From: JBKHAJ01 sp964641125
Lineage (GTDB): Bacteria; Spirochaetota; Spirochaetia; SPDA01; CAZSGZ01
NCBI GenBank assembly: GCA_964641125.1
Contig: CAZXMO010000004.1
Span: 18,955-82,954 of the forward strand
Direction: 5' to 3'
Length of the DNA: 64,000 nt
Shown here: one piece after another, positions 42,629-50,712 of the stretch
Layout: every line of letters begins with the position of its first letter
Numbering within the stretch: position 1 is the stretch's first letter
Translations under genes and position numbers: made by a program
The notes under the pieces: generated by a model
What the model was told of the DNA's origin: nothing
The model's database searches: none
The model's input: only the letters and a program-made list of their open reading frames with translations

Positions 42629-43411
42629 ATGGATCTAGGAACGATTATCGGCATCGGCGGCGGATTTGCCATGATCTTCTTCGGAATCATTACATCGGGC
42701 GGAGCTATCGGAGCCTACGTCAACATCCCGTCTCTGATCATGGTCTTAGGCGGATCGTTTACGGCGATGCTGGTGGCGAATCCGATGAGCCGAATGCTCG
42801 GATTCGTCCGGTACTTCCGTATTGCCATGAACATGCCCAACTACGAGGAAGAGAGAATAATCTCTTCATTGGTGAGCTTCTCCGAAAAGGCCCGCCGGGA
42901 GGGGCTCCTGGCCCTCGAGGACGACCTCGAAGAGGTGGAAGAGGAATTCCTCCGCAAGGGAATACAGCTTGTGGTAGACGGCACCGACCCGGAAATAATA
43001 AAGACGGTACTGTATACCGATCTGAATCAGATGCAGGAACGTCATCAGATAGGCATAAAGATATTCGAAGACTGGGGAAAGATAGCCCCCGCCTTCGGGA
43101 TGATAGGTACCCTCGCGGGACTCATCGCGATGCTCGCCAACATGGGCGACACCTCTACCATCGGAAGCGGTATGGCCTTGGCCCTTATAACGACTATGTA
43201 CGGCGCGATATTCGCAAACCTGATTTTTATTCCGCTCAAGAGTAAACTGGAAGACAGAGACCGGATGGAGAGTCTGGTCCGGGAGATCATGATCGAGGGG
43301 ATTCTGTCGATCCAATCGGGAGATAATCCGAGGATCCTCGAATCGAAGCTGATATCCTTCCTCCCGCCGGAAAGACGGGAGGCGGTCCTCGCGGAGACCT
43401 CCCGGGAGTAG
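42629..43411 (+). CDS. motA: flagellar motor stator protein MotA
   Basis: A 260-residue stator protein with four membrane spans, two at about 4-48 and two at about 148-200. The cytoplasmic loop between carries charged residues that meet FliG. GTIIGIGGGFAMIFFG and the third-span DWGKIAPAFGMIGTLAGLIAML are typical, as is the proline before the last span. It forms the ion channel with MotB. motB begins three bases after the stop. Confidence 0.96.
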   Translation: MDLGTIIGIGGGFAMIFFGIITSGGAIGAYVNIPSLIMVLGGSFTAMLVANPMSRMLGFVRYFRIAMNMPNYEEERIISSLVSFSEKARREGLLALEDDLEEVEEEFLRKGIQLVVDGTDPEIIKTVLYTDLNQMQERHQIGIKIFEDWGKIAPAFGMIGTLAGLIAMLANMGDTSTIGSGMALALITTMYGAIFANLIFIPLKSKLEDRDRMESLVREIMIEGILSIQSGDNPRILESKLISFLPPERREAVLAETSRE

Positions 43412-43414
43412 ATT

Positions 43415-44146
43415 ATGCCCGTTAGAAAGAAAAAAAAGAAATGTCCCCCCGAAGGAGCCGCGGATTGGCTTCTTACCTACGGGGACATGACCACTCTCCT
43501 TCTGACATTCTTTATCATGCTTTTGACCACGGCGACGGTAGACGGGCAGAAGCTCAAGCTGATCCTCTCGGCTTTTCCGGGCTTAGGCATGTTCGAGGGA
43601 GGAAACACCCTCCAGGCGGGACGATTAGCGGAACTGGGAAACACCATCATGAGCCTCCCCTCGATGAACCGGGGAAGGGCCCTCGACAACGCCCGCAAGC
43701 GGGCCATAAGCGAGTTTCAGCCCGAAATCAAGAGTCAGAGGGTGCGGGTCAAGGAGGACGAAAGGGGCCTCGTGATTTCCCTCGCTTCGGACGCCTTTTT
43801 CAGACAGGCCTCGGCGGAGGTCAACATCGAAGCGACCCGGGATTTGCTTCAGCGGATCTCCAATCTTCTCTCGGCGGAGGAGCTTACGGAAAGGAAGTTC
43901 CGGATAGAGGGTCATACGGATGCTACCCCTACCGATCCGGCCGGTGCCTGGGAGACGAACTGGGAGCTCTCCACCGCCCGGGCGACGAATGTTCTTCACT
44001 ACTTAGTGGATTACGGTGTCAACGAACAGCAGTTCCAGGTAGCCGGGTTCGCGGATACCGTACCCTTGGCGAGCAACGATACTCCCGAGGGACGGGCCTA
44101 TAACCGGAGGGTAGACATCATCATCCTCTCGGAAGGGCATTTGTAA
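43415..44146 (+). CDS. motB: flagellar motor stator protein MotB
   Basis: A 243-residue stator partner. A lysine-rich N-terminus (RKKKKK) precedes the single span, which holds the ion-carrying Asp24 in LTYGDMTTLLLTFF. The C-terminal OmpA-like domain, with FRIEGHTDATPTDPAG and VAGFADTVPLASND, binds peptidoglycan. The type of ion, proton or sodium, cannot be told. It lies directly after motA, and an A/T-rich 104-base gap follows. Confidence 0.96.
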   Translation: MPVRKKKKKCPPEGAADWLLTYGDMTTLLLTFFIMLLTTATVDGQKLKLILSAFPGLGMFEGGNTLQAGRLAELGNTIMSLPSMNRGRALDNARKRAISEFQPEIKSQRVRVKEDERGLVISLASDAFFRQASAEVNIEATRDLLQRISNLLSAEELTERKFRIEGHTDATPTDPAGAWETNWELSTARATNVLHYLVDYGVNEQQFQVAGFADTVPLASNDTPEGRAYNRRVDIIILSEGHL

Positions 44147-44194
44147 AGGACTAAACAGGTGAATGAAATTATGCGAAATTATATCACTAGGGAA

Positions 44195-44223
44195 TTAACA
44201 GATCCTTTATTCTATGATAAAAT
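44195..44223 (+). promoter_or_regulatory. sigma-70 promoter before fliL
   Basis: TTAACA (44195-44200), a 17-base spacer and TAAAAT (44218-44223) match consensus at five of six positions in each box. Transcription would start about 20 bases before the fliL ATG. The site is in an A/T-rich gap of 104 bases, the largest between flagellar genes here. Confidence 0.65.
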
Positions 44224-44250
44224 TTATCTTACTAGGATCGGAGAAAGATA

Positions 44251-44811
44251 ATGGGTGACGAAGATCAAGCCTTTGATGAGGGGTTCGGAACCGCCGAAGC
44301 GGATATAGCCCCTGCGGAAGAACGGGGAGGCGGCCTGTTAGGCGGGCTGCTCCTCAAGATACTCAAATACGCGGCCATGGCCATCGGAGCGGTCATCTTT
44401 ATCGTGACCGTCGTCATTATAACCATGAGGATTATCAACCGCGGAGCCCAGCCCCAGGCGATGGCTCCGGTAAGTCCGGAGTACCAGGGAAAGGTCGAGA
44501 AGCTCGACTGGTACGACAACATCCCGGAGATACGGGGTCGTACGTCCGACGAGAATCCTGTCACGGTCATCGTCAAGGTAAATGTCGGGTATGAGCAGGA
44601 GAACAAGATGGTGCAGAGCGAGCTCATCGCCCGTACTCCCCGGCTCCAGGCGCTGATTCGGAGCTACTTCGCGAGTAAGACCGCGGCCGAGCTCACCCCC
44701 CAGCACGAGGATACGCTCATGGCGGAGCTCGAGGAGCGGATAAACCGGATAATGACCGACGGCAAGATAAAGGAGGTCATCTTTCTCGACTTCAACGTCG
44801 TAGAGTTTTAA
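44251..44811 (+). CDS. fliL: flagellar basal body-associated protein FliL
   Basis: A 186-residue bitopic inner-membrane protein: acidic cytoplasmic start, one span at about 33-55, then a periplasmic stomatin-like domain with ENPVTVIVKVNVGYE and IRSYFASKTAAELTP. The C-terminus KEVIFLDFNVVEF is the typical FliL end. It surrounds stator units and supports torque. The ATG follows GGAGAAAG. It has its own promoter, and fliM starts two bases after its stop. Confidence 0.94.
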   Translation: MGDEDQAFDEGFGTAEADIAPAEERGGGLLGGLLLKILKYAAMAIGAVIFIVTVVIITMRIINRGAQPQAMAPVSPEYQGKVEKLDWYDNIPEIRGRTSDENPVTVIVKVNVGYEQENKMVQSELIARTPRLQALIRSYFASKTAAELTPQHEDTLMAELEERINRIMTDGKIKEVIFLDFNVVEF

Positions 44812-44813
44812 TT

Positions 44814-45839
44814 ATGAATGAAGTACTGAGCCAGGACGAAATTGATCAGTTATTGACCGCGATTTCCTCGGGGGATATCGAAACCGAGCAGGTAACCCAG
44901 CAGGCGGACCAGCGGAAGATAAAGATCTACGATTTCAAGCGTCCCGATAAGTTCTCGAAGGAACAGATACGGACCGTATCGATCATGCACGAGACCTTCG
45001 CCCGGCTCACCACAACCTCCTTGAGCGCTCAGCTCAGGAGTCTGGTACACGTTCATGTGGCCTCGGTCGATCAGTTGACTTACGAGGAATTCATCCGCTC
45101 GATTCCCAACCCGACGACCCTCGCGGTCATCAATATGGACCCCTTGAAAGGATCCGCGGTTCTGGAAATAGATCCTTCGGTTACCTTTTCGATTATCGAC
45201 CGCCTCTTCGGCGGTAAGGGCGAGGGCACCAAGGTGACCCGGGAACTCTCCGACATCGAGCAGTCGGTCATGGAGGGAATTATCGTACGGATATTGGGAA
45301 ACATGCGGGAGGCTTGGAGCCAGGTAATCGACTTGCGCCCTCGTCTCGGACAGATCGAGACGAACCCGCAGTTCGCCCAGATTGTTCCTCCCACCGAGAT
45401 GGTCGTGCTCGTAACCCTGGAGACAAAGGTCGGCGAGGTCGAGGGGATGATGAACTTCTGTATACCCTATCTGACCATAGAACCGATAATATCCAAGCTT
45501 TCCGCCCAGTACTGGTACTCCAGTGTTCGCAGAGGGACTACGACGGAGAACTTGAACATCCTGAGGGACAGGCTCGCCTCCATCGAGGTGAAAGTAGCCG
45601 CGGAAATCGGGGGGATGGATTTGACGGTGCGGGACGTCCTGAGGCTCAGCGCCGGAGACGTTATACGACTCAGTAATACGAGGATCGGGGACCCCATGGT
45701 CCTCAAAGTAGGAAACAAACCTAAGTTCCTGTGCCGCCCCGGGGTGGTAGGAAACAAGCTCTCGGTCAAAATAACCGGGAAGCTGGAAGATATAACCAAG
45801 GAAGACTTCGAAGAACTTGCAGTTGAAGGAGAGGAATAA
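44814..45839 (+). CDS. fliM: flagellar motor switch protein FliM
   Basis: A 341-residue C-ring protein. The N-terminal LSQDEIDQLLTAI is the CheY-P-binding peptide; the middle CheC-like domain has TSLSAQLRSLVHVHV and DPLKGSAVLEIDPSVTFSIIDRLFGGKG; the C-terminal SpoA domain starts near 250 with LASIEVKVAAEIGGMDLTVRDVLRL. All parts of a complete FliM are present. No clear ribosome site precedes the ATG, so it probably depends on coupling with fliL. Confidence 0.97.
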   Translation: MNEVLSQDEIDQLLTAISSGDIETEQVTQQADQRKIKIYDFKRPDKFSKEQIRTVSIMHETFARLTTTSLSAQLRSLVHVHVASVDQLTYEEFIRSIPNPTTLAVINMDPLKGSAVLEIDPSVTFSIIDRLFGGKGEGTKVTRELSDIEQSVMEGIIVRILGNMREAWSQVIDLRPRLGQIETNPQFAQIVPPTEMVVLVTLETKVGEVEGMMNFCIPYLTIEPIISKLSAQYWYSSVRRGTTTENLNILRDRLASIEVKVAAEIGGMDLTVRDVLRLSAGDVIRLSNTRIGDPMVLKVGNKPKFLCRPGVVGNKLSVKITGKLEDITKEDFEELAVEGEE

Positions 45840-45841
45840 TC

Positions 45842-46951
45842 ATGAGTGACGGCTCTTTATCACAAGACGAAATAGATGCTCTTCTCCAAGGAAGCGGAGA
45901 GGATTTCGCGGACGCGGGACCCGCTCCTTCCTCAGGACCGAACTTAGGCGAGTTCCAGAAGCTTCTCGAATCCACCACGGAAGCTCAGTCATCGAATCTT
46001 TCGGGACTGATGGGTGACAAGTCGGTTACAATTCAGAAACCGACCTTGAGCCGGGTCTCCTTGGAAGATCTTAAAAGCACTCTTCCCGGATCTATTGTAC
46101 AGATAAATATAGATTTCGAAGAAGATGCTCCCGGCAGACATGCCTACGTGCTGAACGAGGACGACGCCTCGGTCCTCGCGGGACTCATAGTCGGGCAGGA
46201 ACAGGTGGAGATGAGTGAGATGGCCCTCGAGGCCCTCAAGGAAGCCTTGAGTACGGTTACCGGAGTAGTGCTTACCACCCTCGGGGATATGATCAGCGGG
46301 ACCATCATGCCGTCCCCGGCGGAGGCGAATCAGGTCGGCGGCGGGGAACTCGATTTTTCGGACCAAATCGTTCAAGCCGCCTACTCGGTACAGGTAGAGG
46401 GACAGCAGCCGATCCAGCTCTTAGAGATCTTCGAACCGGCTATCGTCGAGGCGTTGACCACCACGCCGCAGGCACCGCAGCAGCAGGCACCGCAGCAGCA
46501 GGCTCCTCAGCCTCAGCCGTCCGGCGGCGGCATGGGAGGCATGGAGGCCATGTTCGGCGGTGCCCCGGCCGGGGGAGGACAACCCGGGCAGCAGGGAGGA
46601 GGAATGGGATCCATGATGGGGGGAAACCCGCCGAATGTTCAGTCGGTGCAGTTTCCCAGTTTCGCGCAGCAGAACGAGCCTCCTCAGGAGAGCGGAAACA
46701 TCAGTCTTCTCATGGACGTGTACATGGAGATGACCGTCGAGCTCGGCCGGACCAAGAAGCCGATCAAGGAGATCCTCGGAATGGGAGAGGGAACCATCAT
46801 CGAGCTCGATAAACTTGCCGGGGAACCGGTGGATATATTGGTTAATCATAAGCTTATTGCAACCGGCGAGGTTGTGGTTATAGATGAAAACTTCGGAGTG
46901 CGGGTAACAGAAATCGTTTCTCCGACAGAAAGAATGAAGGATTTGACGTGA
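45842..46951 (+). CDS. fliY: flagellar motor switch protein FliY (FliN)
   Basis: A 369-residue FliN-type switch protein with the long spirochaete/firmicute FliY form. The start repeats the FliM-like peptide SLSQDEIDALLQ. A CheC-like region fills about 60-195. A Gln/Pro-rich and Gly/Met-rich linker follows (about 205-275), including three near-repeats of QQAPQ. The C-terminal SpoA domain (LLMDVYMEMTVELGRTKKPIKEILGMGEGTIIELDKLAGEPV) is FliN. It completes the C-ring and may dephosphorylate CheY-P, as FliY does in Bacillus. Confidence 0.94.
   Translation: MSDGSLSQDEIDALLQGSGEDFADAGPAPSSGPNLGEFQKLLESTTEAQSSNLSGLMGDKSVTIQKPTLSRVSLEDLKSTLPGSIVQINIDFEEDAPGRHAYVLNEDDASVLAGLIVGQEQVEMSEMALEALKEALSTVTGVVLTTLGDMISGTIMPSPAEANQVGGGELDFSDQIVQAAYSVQVEGQQPIQLLEIFEPAIVEALTTTPQAPQQQAPQQQAPQPQPSGGGMGGMEAMFGGAPAGGGQPGQQGGGMGSMMGGNPPNVQSVQFPSFAQQNEPPQESGNISLLMDVYMEMTVELGRTKKPIKEILGMGEGTIIELDKLAGEPVDILVNHKLIATGEVVVIDENFGVRVTEIVSPTERMKDLT
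46472..46516 (+). repeat. 15-base tandem repeat in fliY linker
   Basis: GCACCGCAGCAGCAG occurs twice exactly (46472-46486 and 46487-46501) and a diverged third copy follows to 46516. It encodes APQQQ-type repeats in the FliY linker. Unit gain or loss would stay in frame. Confidence 0.85.
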
Positions 46952-46980
46952 TGTAGATTTCAGGTCAACGGGAGGGGGAC

Positions 46981-47658
46981 TTGAACAGATTATTTTCGCA
47001 TCGGGCTATTCGGCCGGGGTATATTTTACGATGTCTGCTCATCGGGGGCGTACTCCTTGTACCGCCGCTCGTCGAGCCGGGTGCCCAAGAAACTGAACAG
47101 CAGCAACAAACGGACACTCAAGACGATACCCAAGAGATAGACGAATCGGAGCTCCTGTGGAACGGTGAGCCCGGTGAGGCCGACGCCGAGGCGGGAGCCG
47201 AGGCGGAGGATGAACCCGGCCGGCTCAATACCTTTACGGTGTGGGATTTCTTGAGGATGATACTCATCCTAGGCGCCGTTATCGGACTCATCTATTTAAT
47301 CTTCTGGTTTATAAAGAAGAAGGGATCGCCGAGTCTTCAGAACAATGAGCTCTTTTCGATCCTGTCCACCCAGGCGGTGGCCAGCAACCGGGCAATTCAC
47401 CTGGTGCAGGTGGGAAATCAGTACTTTTTAGTCGGATCGGGGGAGAATTCGGTCAATCTCATAAGTGAAATCGGGGACAAGGAAACGGTGGATGAGATCC
47501 GTCTCAAGATGTCCCAGCAGGAACCGGGCAAGAAGAAGAGCTTCACAGACATGCTTTCGGGAATGTTCGGTCAGTCCTCGAGTGTCAGGCTCGACGGAGG
47601 GGTATCGGTTAAGACCGATTTCTTGAAGAATCAACGGGATAGATTAAAGAGAATGTAA
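46981..47658 (+). CDS. fliO: flagellar biosynthesis protein FliO (FliZ)
   Basis: A 225-residue protein of the FliO type. A hydrophobic signal-like stretch lies at about residues 17-32, a Gln/Glu/Asp-rich periplasmic part follows, then a membrane span at about 90-113 (MILILGAVIGLIYLIFWFIKKK) and a cytoplasmic domain with ILSTQAVASNRAIHLVQVGNQYFLVGSG. FliO assists assembly of the FliP ring. Translation starts at TTG 46981 after GGGAGGGGGAC. Position before fliP supports the call. Confidence 0.88.
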   Translation: MNRLFSHRAIRPGYILRCLLIGGVLLVPPLVEPGAQETEQQQQTDTQDDTQEIDESELLWNGEPGEADAEAGAEAEDEPGRLNTFTVWDFLRMILILGAVIGLIYLIFWFIKKKGSPSLQNNELFSILSTQAVASNRAIHLVQVGNQYFLVGSGENSVNLISEIGDKETVDEIRLKMSQQEPGKKKSFTDMLSGMFGQSSSVRLDGGVSVKTDFLKNQRDRLKRM

Positions 47659-47685
47659 GAGGTAGAAGAAAAAACTGGGGGGGGA

Positions 47686-48465
47686 ATGAAAAAAATTGTT
47701 CTTATTCTACTGCTGGCGGCGGTGATAGGCGCGGTCCCGACGGTCGGGGTGTCCGCTCAGGAAGCCGCCGGTGCCGATGCGCCGCGTATACCCTTCGTCG
47801 ATATAACCGTCCGAGAACCCGAGGACGGCCGGGAGGTAGCTCTATCTATCCAGATCCTCCTCCTGCTCGCGGTCATAGCTTTGGCTCCGTCCATTATTCT
47901 GCTGATGACCTCGTTTCTCCGGATCGCCATTGTCTTCGATTTTATCAAGCGGGCCCTTTCGCTCCAGCAGGTCCCTCCGAACCAAGTCCTTATGGGGATA
48001 GCCCTCTTTCTGACCATATTTATTATGTGGCCTACCTTCAACGACATCTATCAGAGCTCCTTCCAGCCCCTCGCCCAGGGGGAGATCGGGGTGGAAGAGG
48101 CCTACAACCGGGCGGAAAAACCGATTCGGATCTTCATGTACCGGCAGATGGCGGGCAAGGCGGACAATATCCGGCTCTTCATGCGGATGCGTGATCTTCC
48201 CCGGCCTAACTCGCTCGCGGACGTTCCCACCTACGTCCTTATTCCCGCTTATGTCCTCAACGAGCTCACGGTGGCATTCAAGATAGGAATATTGTTGTTC
48301 ATACCCTTCATCATCATCGATATGGTGGTGGCTTCCACCCTCATGTCGATGGGTATGATCATGCTCCCGCCGGTTATGATCTCGTTACCTTTCAAGATTA
48401 TCATATTCGTTTTAGTCGACGGATGGACCCTCATTACCCAGCAGATAGTAAGGAGTTTCGGATGA
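47686..48465 (+). CDS. fliP: flagellar type III export protein FliP
   Basis: A 259-residue export-gate protein. It has a cleavable-type signal (about 1-25), then four membrane spans. LAVIALAPSIILLMTSFLRIAIVFDF and RQMAGKADNIRLFM are typical, as is the C-terminal LPPVMISLPFKIIIFVLVDGW. It forms the FliP5-FliQ4-FliR1 pore. The ATG follows CTGGGGGGGGA. Confidence 0.96.
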   Translation: MKKIVLILLLAAVIGAVPTVGVSAQEAAGADAPRIPFVDITVREPEDGREVALSIQILLLLAVIALAPSIILLMTSFLRIAIVFDFIKRALSLQQVPPNQVLMGIALFLTIFIMWPTFNDIYQSSFQPLAQGEIGVEEAYNRAEKPIRIFMYRQMAGKADNIRLFMRMRDLPRPNSLADVPTYVLIPAYVLNELTVAFKIGILLFIPFIIIDMVVASTLMSMGMIMLPPVMISLPFKIIIFVLVDGWTLITQQIVRSFG

Positions 48466-48493
48466 TCCGGGCCGAATTACGGAGGAGGAAGAT

Positions 48494-48763
48494 ATGGATA
48501 TAGGCGAGGCTGTGTACATACTCCGCAGCGGAGTCTTACAGATTCTCATGATGGCGGCACCGCTTCTGATCATCGGGATGGTGGTGGGTCTCATCATCAG
48601 CATCCTCCAGGCGACCACCTCGATCCAGGAACAGACCCTGACCTTCGTTCCCAAGATAGCCGCGATCCTCGGGGGAGTCATCATTTTCGGCCCCTGGATA
48701 GTGGGCTCGATGACTCAGTTTACCATCCGGCTCTTCGAGCGGATACCGGATATGGTCAGGTAG
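48494..48763 (+). CDS. fliQ: flagellar type III export protein FliQ
   Basis: An 89-residue export-gate protein made of two membrane-spanning helices, with PLLIIGMVVGLIISILQATTSIQEQTLTFVPKI, the FliQ signature. Normal family length. GGAGGAGGAAG precedes the ATG. It lies 28 bases after fliP and 18 before fliR, in the usual fliPQR order. Confidence 0.96.
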   Translation: MDIGEAVYILRSGVLQILMMAAPLLIIGMVVGLIISILQATTSIQEQTLTFVPKIAAILGGVIIFGPWIVGSMTQFTIRLFERIPDMVR

Positions 48764-48781
48764 GCGGGCAGGCGGATAGGG

Positions 48782-49576
48782 ATGTTTATCGATTATTTAG
48801 CGGAGAACGCGCAGCTTTTCTTACTCATCTTCGCGCGCATTATGGCACTGGTGTCTATAGCTCCGCTCATCTCGTCGGGAAGCATCCCCATAATCGCCCG
48901 GATCGGGCTGGCCCTTTTCGCGACGGTGGCCATATTCCCATCGGTGGTGGAATCGGGGTACCCTTTACCGGACACAGGGCTCCAATACGCCGCAATCTTG
49001 ATCGGGGAGATCCTGATAGGCCTTACCATGGGATTCATCCTGGTGGTCATCTATGCCGCCTTCCTCGTGGCCGGACAGTTCTTCTCGCTCCAGATGGGTT
49101 TTGCCGCTTCACAGGTCTTCGATCCCCTCTCTCAGATCCAGATCCCCATCATGGGACAGTTCTTCAACATTATCGCCATGTATATCTTCGTCATCGTAGG
49201 GGGATTCCAAAAGATCTTTTTAGTAGGGGTGCTGCGCAGTTTCGATGGGGTCCGCCCCATGGATTTCGCTGTTCAGCGGGACTACGTCTTCAGGCTTTTC
49301 CTGCACATCCTAGCGGAGCTCTTCGAGCAGGCCCTCATCATTTCCTTTCCGATCCTGGGGACGCTTTTCCTCGTGAGCATCACCATGGGACTCCTTGCAA
49401 AAGCGGCGCCCCAGATGAACCTCCTCATGATGGGTTTTCCCGTTGCCATAGGAGTGGCTTTCCTCTTGATTCTCCTGATCCTGCCCTTCTTAGTCCAGGC
49501 GCTGGAAAGGATCATCGAAGGAAGCTTTCAGCTGGTCCTGGAGATGATCGGGGCCTTGCGGGAGGCGAGCCCATGA
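48782..49576 (+). CDS. fliR: flagellar type III export protein FliR
   Basis: A 264-residue membrane protein with about six spans and the FliR features: FARIMALVSIAPLISSGSIPIIARIGLAL near the start, GLTMGFILVVIYAAFLVAGQFFSLQMGFA near residue 82, and LLAKAAPQMNLLMMGFPVAIG near 202. It completes the export pore. Its stop overlaps the flhB ATG by four bases (ATGA). Confidence 0.96.
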   Translation: MFIDYLAENAQLFLLIFARIMALVSIAPLISSGSIPIIARIGLALFATVAIFPSVVESGYPLPDTGLQYAAILIGEILIGLTMGFILVVIYAAFLVAGQFFSLQMGFAASQVFDPLSQIQIPIMGQFFNIIAMYIFVIVGGFQKIFLVGVLRSFDGVRPMDFAVQRDYVFRLFLHILAELFEQALIISFPILGTLFLVSITMGLLAKAAPQMNLLMMGFPVAIGVAFLLILLILPFLVQALERIIEGSFQLVLEMIGALREASP

Positions 49577-50697
49577 TCAGGTATGCCAACGAGAGCAAAT
49601 TCGCCCATGTTCATCTCCAGTGGTTCGCCGCCGAGGACGAGGGGCGTACCGAAGAACCTACCGAGCACAAGATCAAAAAGGCCCGGGAAGAGGGGAAGGT
49701 CGCTAAATCCAACGAGTTTACCTCCGCTCTGGTGCTCCTGTTTCCCGTTATCGCCTTAGGGATCTTAGCTCCGTATTTCTTCCGCACCCTCAAGGAGATG
49801 ATCACCTTCTTCTTCAATTCTTCCACCGAAATAGACATTACCCGGGAGGGGCAGGTGACTCAGGCCTTCCTGACTTACTTCCTCCGGATCACCCTCCCCA
49901 TTGCGGCGGTAGCCTTCGTGTCGGCGATACTCGGAAATGTGTTTCAGGTGGGTTTTCTCTTTACGGTCAAGCCTATAAAGCCCGACTTAAAGAAGATAAT
50001 CCCTAAGTTCGGAAAGTTTTTCAAAAAGGCCCTCTTTTCGGGAGAGGCCTTCTTCAACCTCGGAAAATCCATCGTCAAAATCATTATGATAGGGGCCATC
50101 GCCTTCGTGAATATTAGGATGGAGGTCGACAAGTTCGCCCATTTCTTGGACCTCCCGCTGCTTCTCGCCTTCAGTACCGTAGTGCGGGTGGCTTTCCGCA
50201 TAATCGTCGAGGCGGCCGTCGCCATGCTGGTGCTCTCCCTGCCGGACTACTTTTTTCAGCGAAGGCAGTTCAGGGAGTCCCTCAAGATGACCAAGCACGA
50301 AGTCAAGGAAGAGCGGAAGATGCACGAGGGAGATCCCCTCGTCCAGAGCCGCTTGAGAGAGCGGATGCGGGAAATTCTCAACCGCAACATGCTCCAAAAC
50401 GTCCCAAAAGCGGACGTGGTAGTCACCAACCCGACTCACTTTGCCGTGGCCATGGAGTACGACCAGGTGATGATGAGCGCTCCGACGGTGACCGCCAAGG
50501 GGCAGGACAATATGGCCATGCGCATCAGAGAGATCGCCGGCGACAATAATATCCCCATCATCGAGAACAAGCCCCTGGCCCGGGCCCTCTTCGCGGAGGT
50601 GGAGATCGGCGACTCCATCCCCGAGCAGTACTACGAGGTTATGGCCCACATCCTGGCCCAGGTCTACCGGATGCAGGGCGGCGAGGAAGCCGTATGA
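49573..50697 (+). CDS. flhB: flagellar type III export switch protein FlhB
   Basis: A 374-residue export-gate protein with four membrane spans and a cytoplasmic switch domain. The start has the family's GRTEEPTEHKIKKAREEGKVAKS after a leader of about 24 residues. The autocleavage motif NPTH lies at 286-289, with cleavage expected between Asn286 and Pro287; this changes export from rod/hook to filament proteins. The gene is coupled to fliR and followed 15 bases later by flhA. Confidence 0.96.
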   Translation: MIRYANESKFAHVHLQWFAAEDEGRTEEPTEHKIKKAREEGKVAKSNEFTSALVLLFPVIALGILAPYFFRTLKEMITFFFNSSTEIDITREGQVTQAFLTYFLRITLPIAAVAFVSAILGNVFQVGFLFTVKPIKPDLKKIIPKFGKFFKKALFSGEAFFNLGKSIVKIIMIGAIAFVNIRMEVDKFAHFLDLPLLLAFSTVVRVAFRIIVEAAVAMLVLSLPDYFFQRRQFRESLKMTKHEVKEERKMHEGDPLVQSRLRERMREILNRNMLQNVPKADVVVTNPTHFAVAMEYDQVMMSAPTVTAKGQDNMAMRIREIAGDNNIPIIENKPLARALFAEVEIGDSIPEQYYEVMAHILAQVYRMQGGEEAV

Positions 50698-50712
50698 TAA
50701 AGGAAATGCATT

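Noticed and set aside
46472..46516. repeat array as CRISPR or mobile element
   Set aside because: The 15-base units are in frame inside fliY and encode a Gln/Pro linker.
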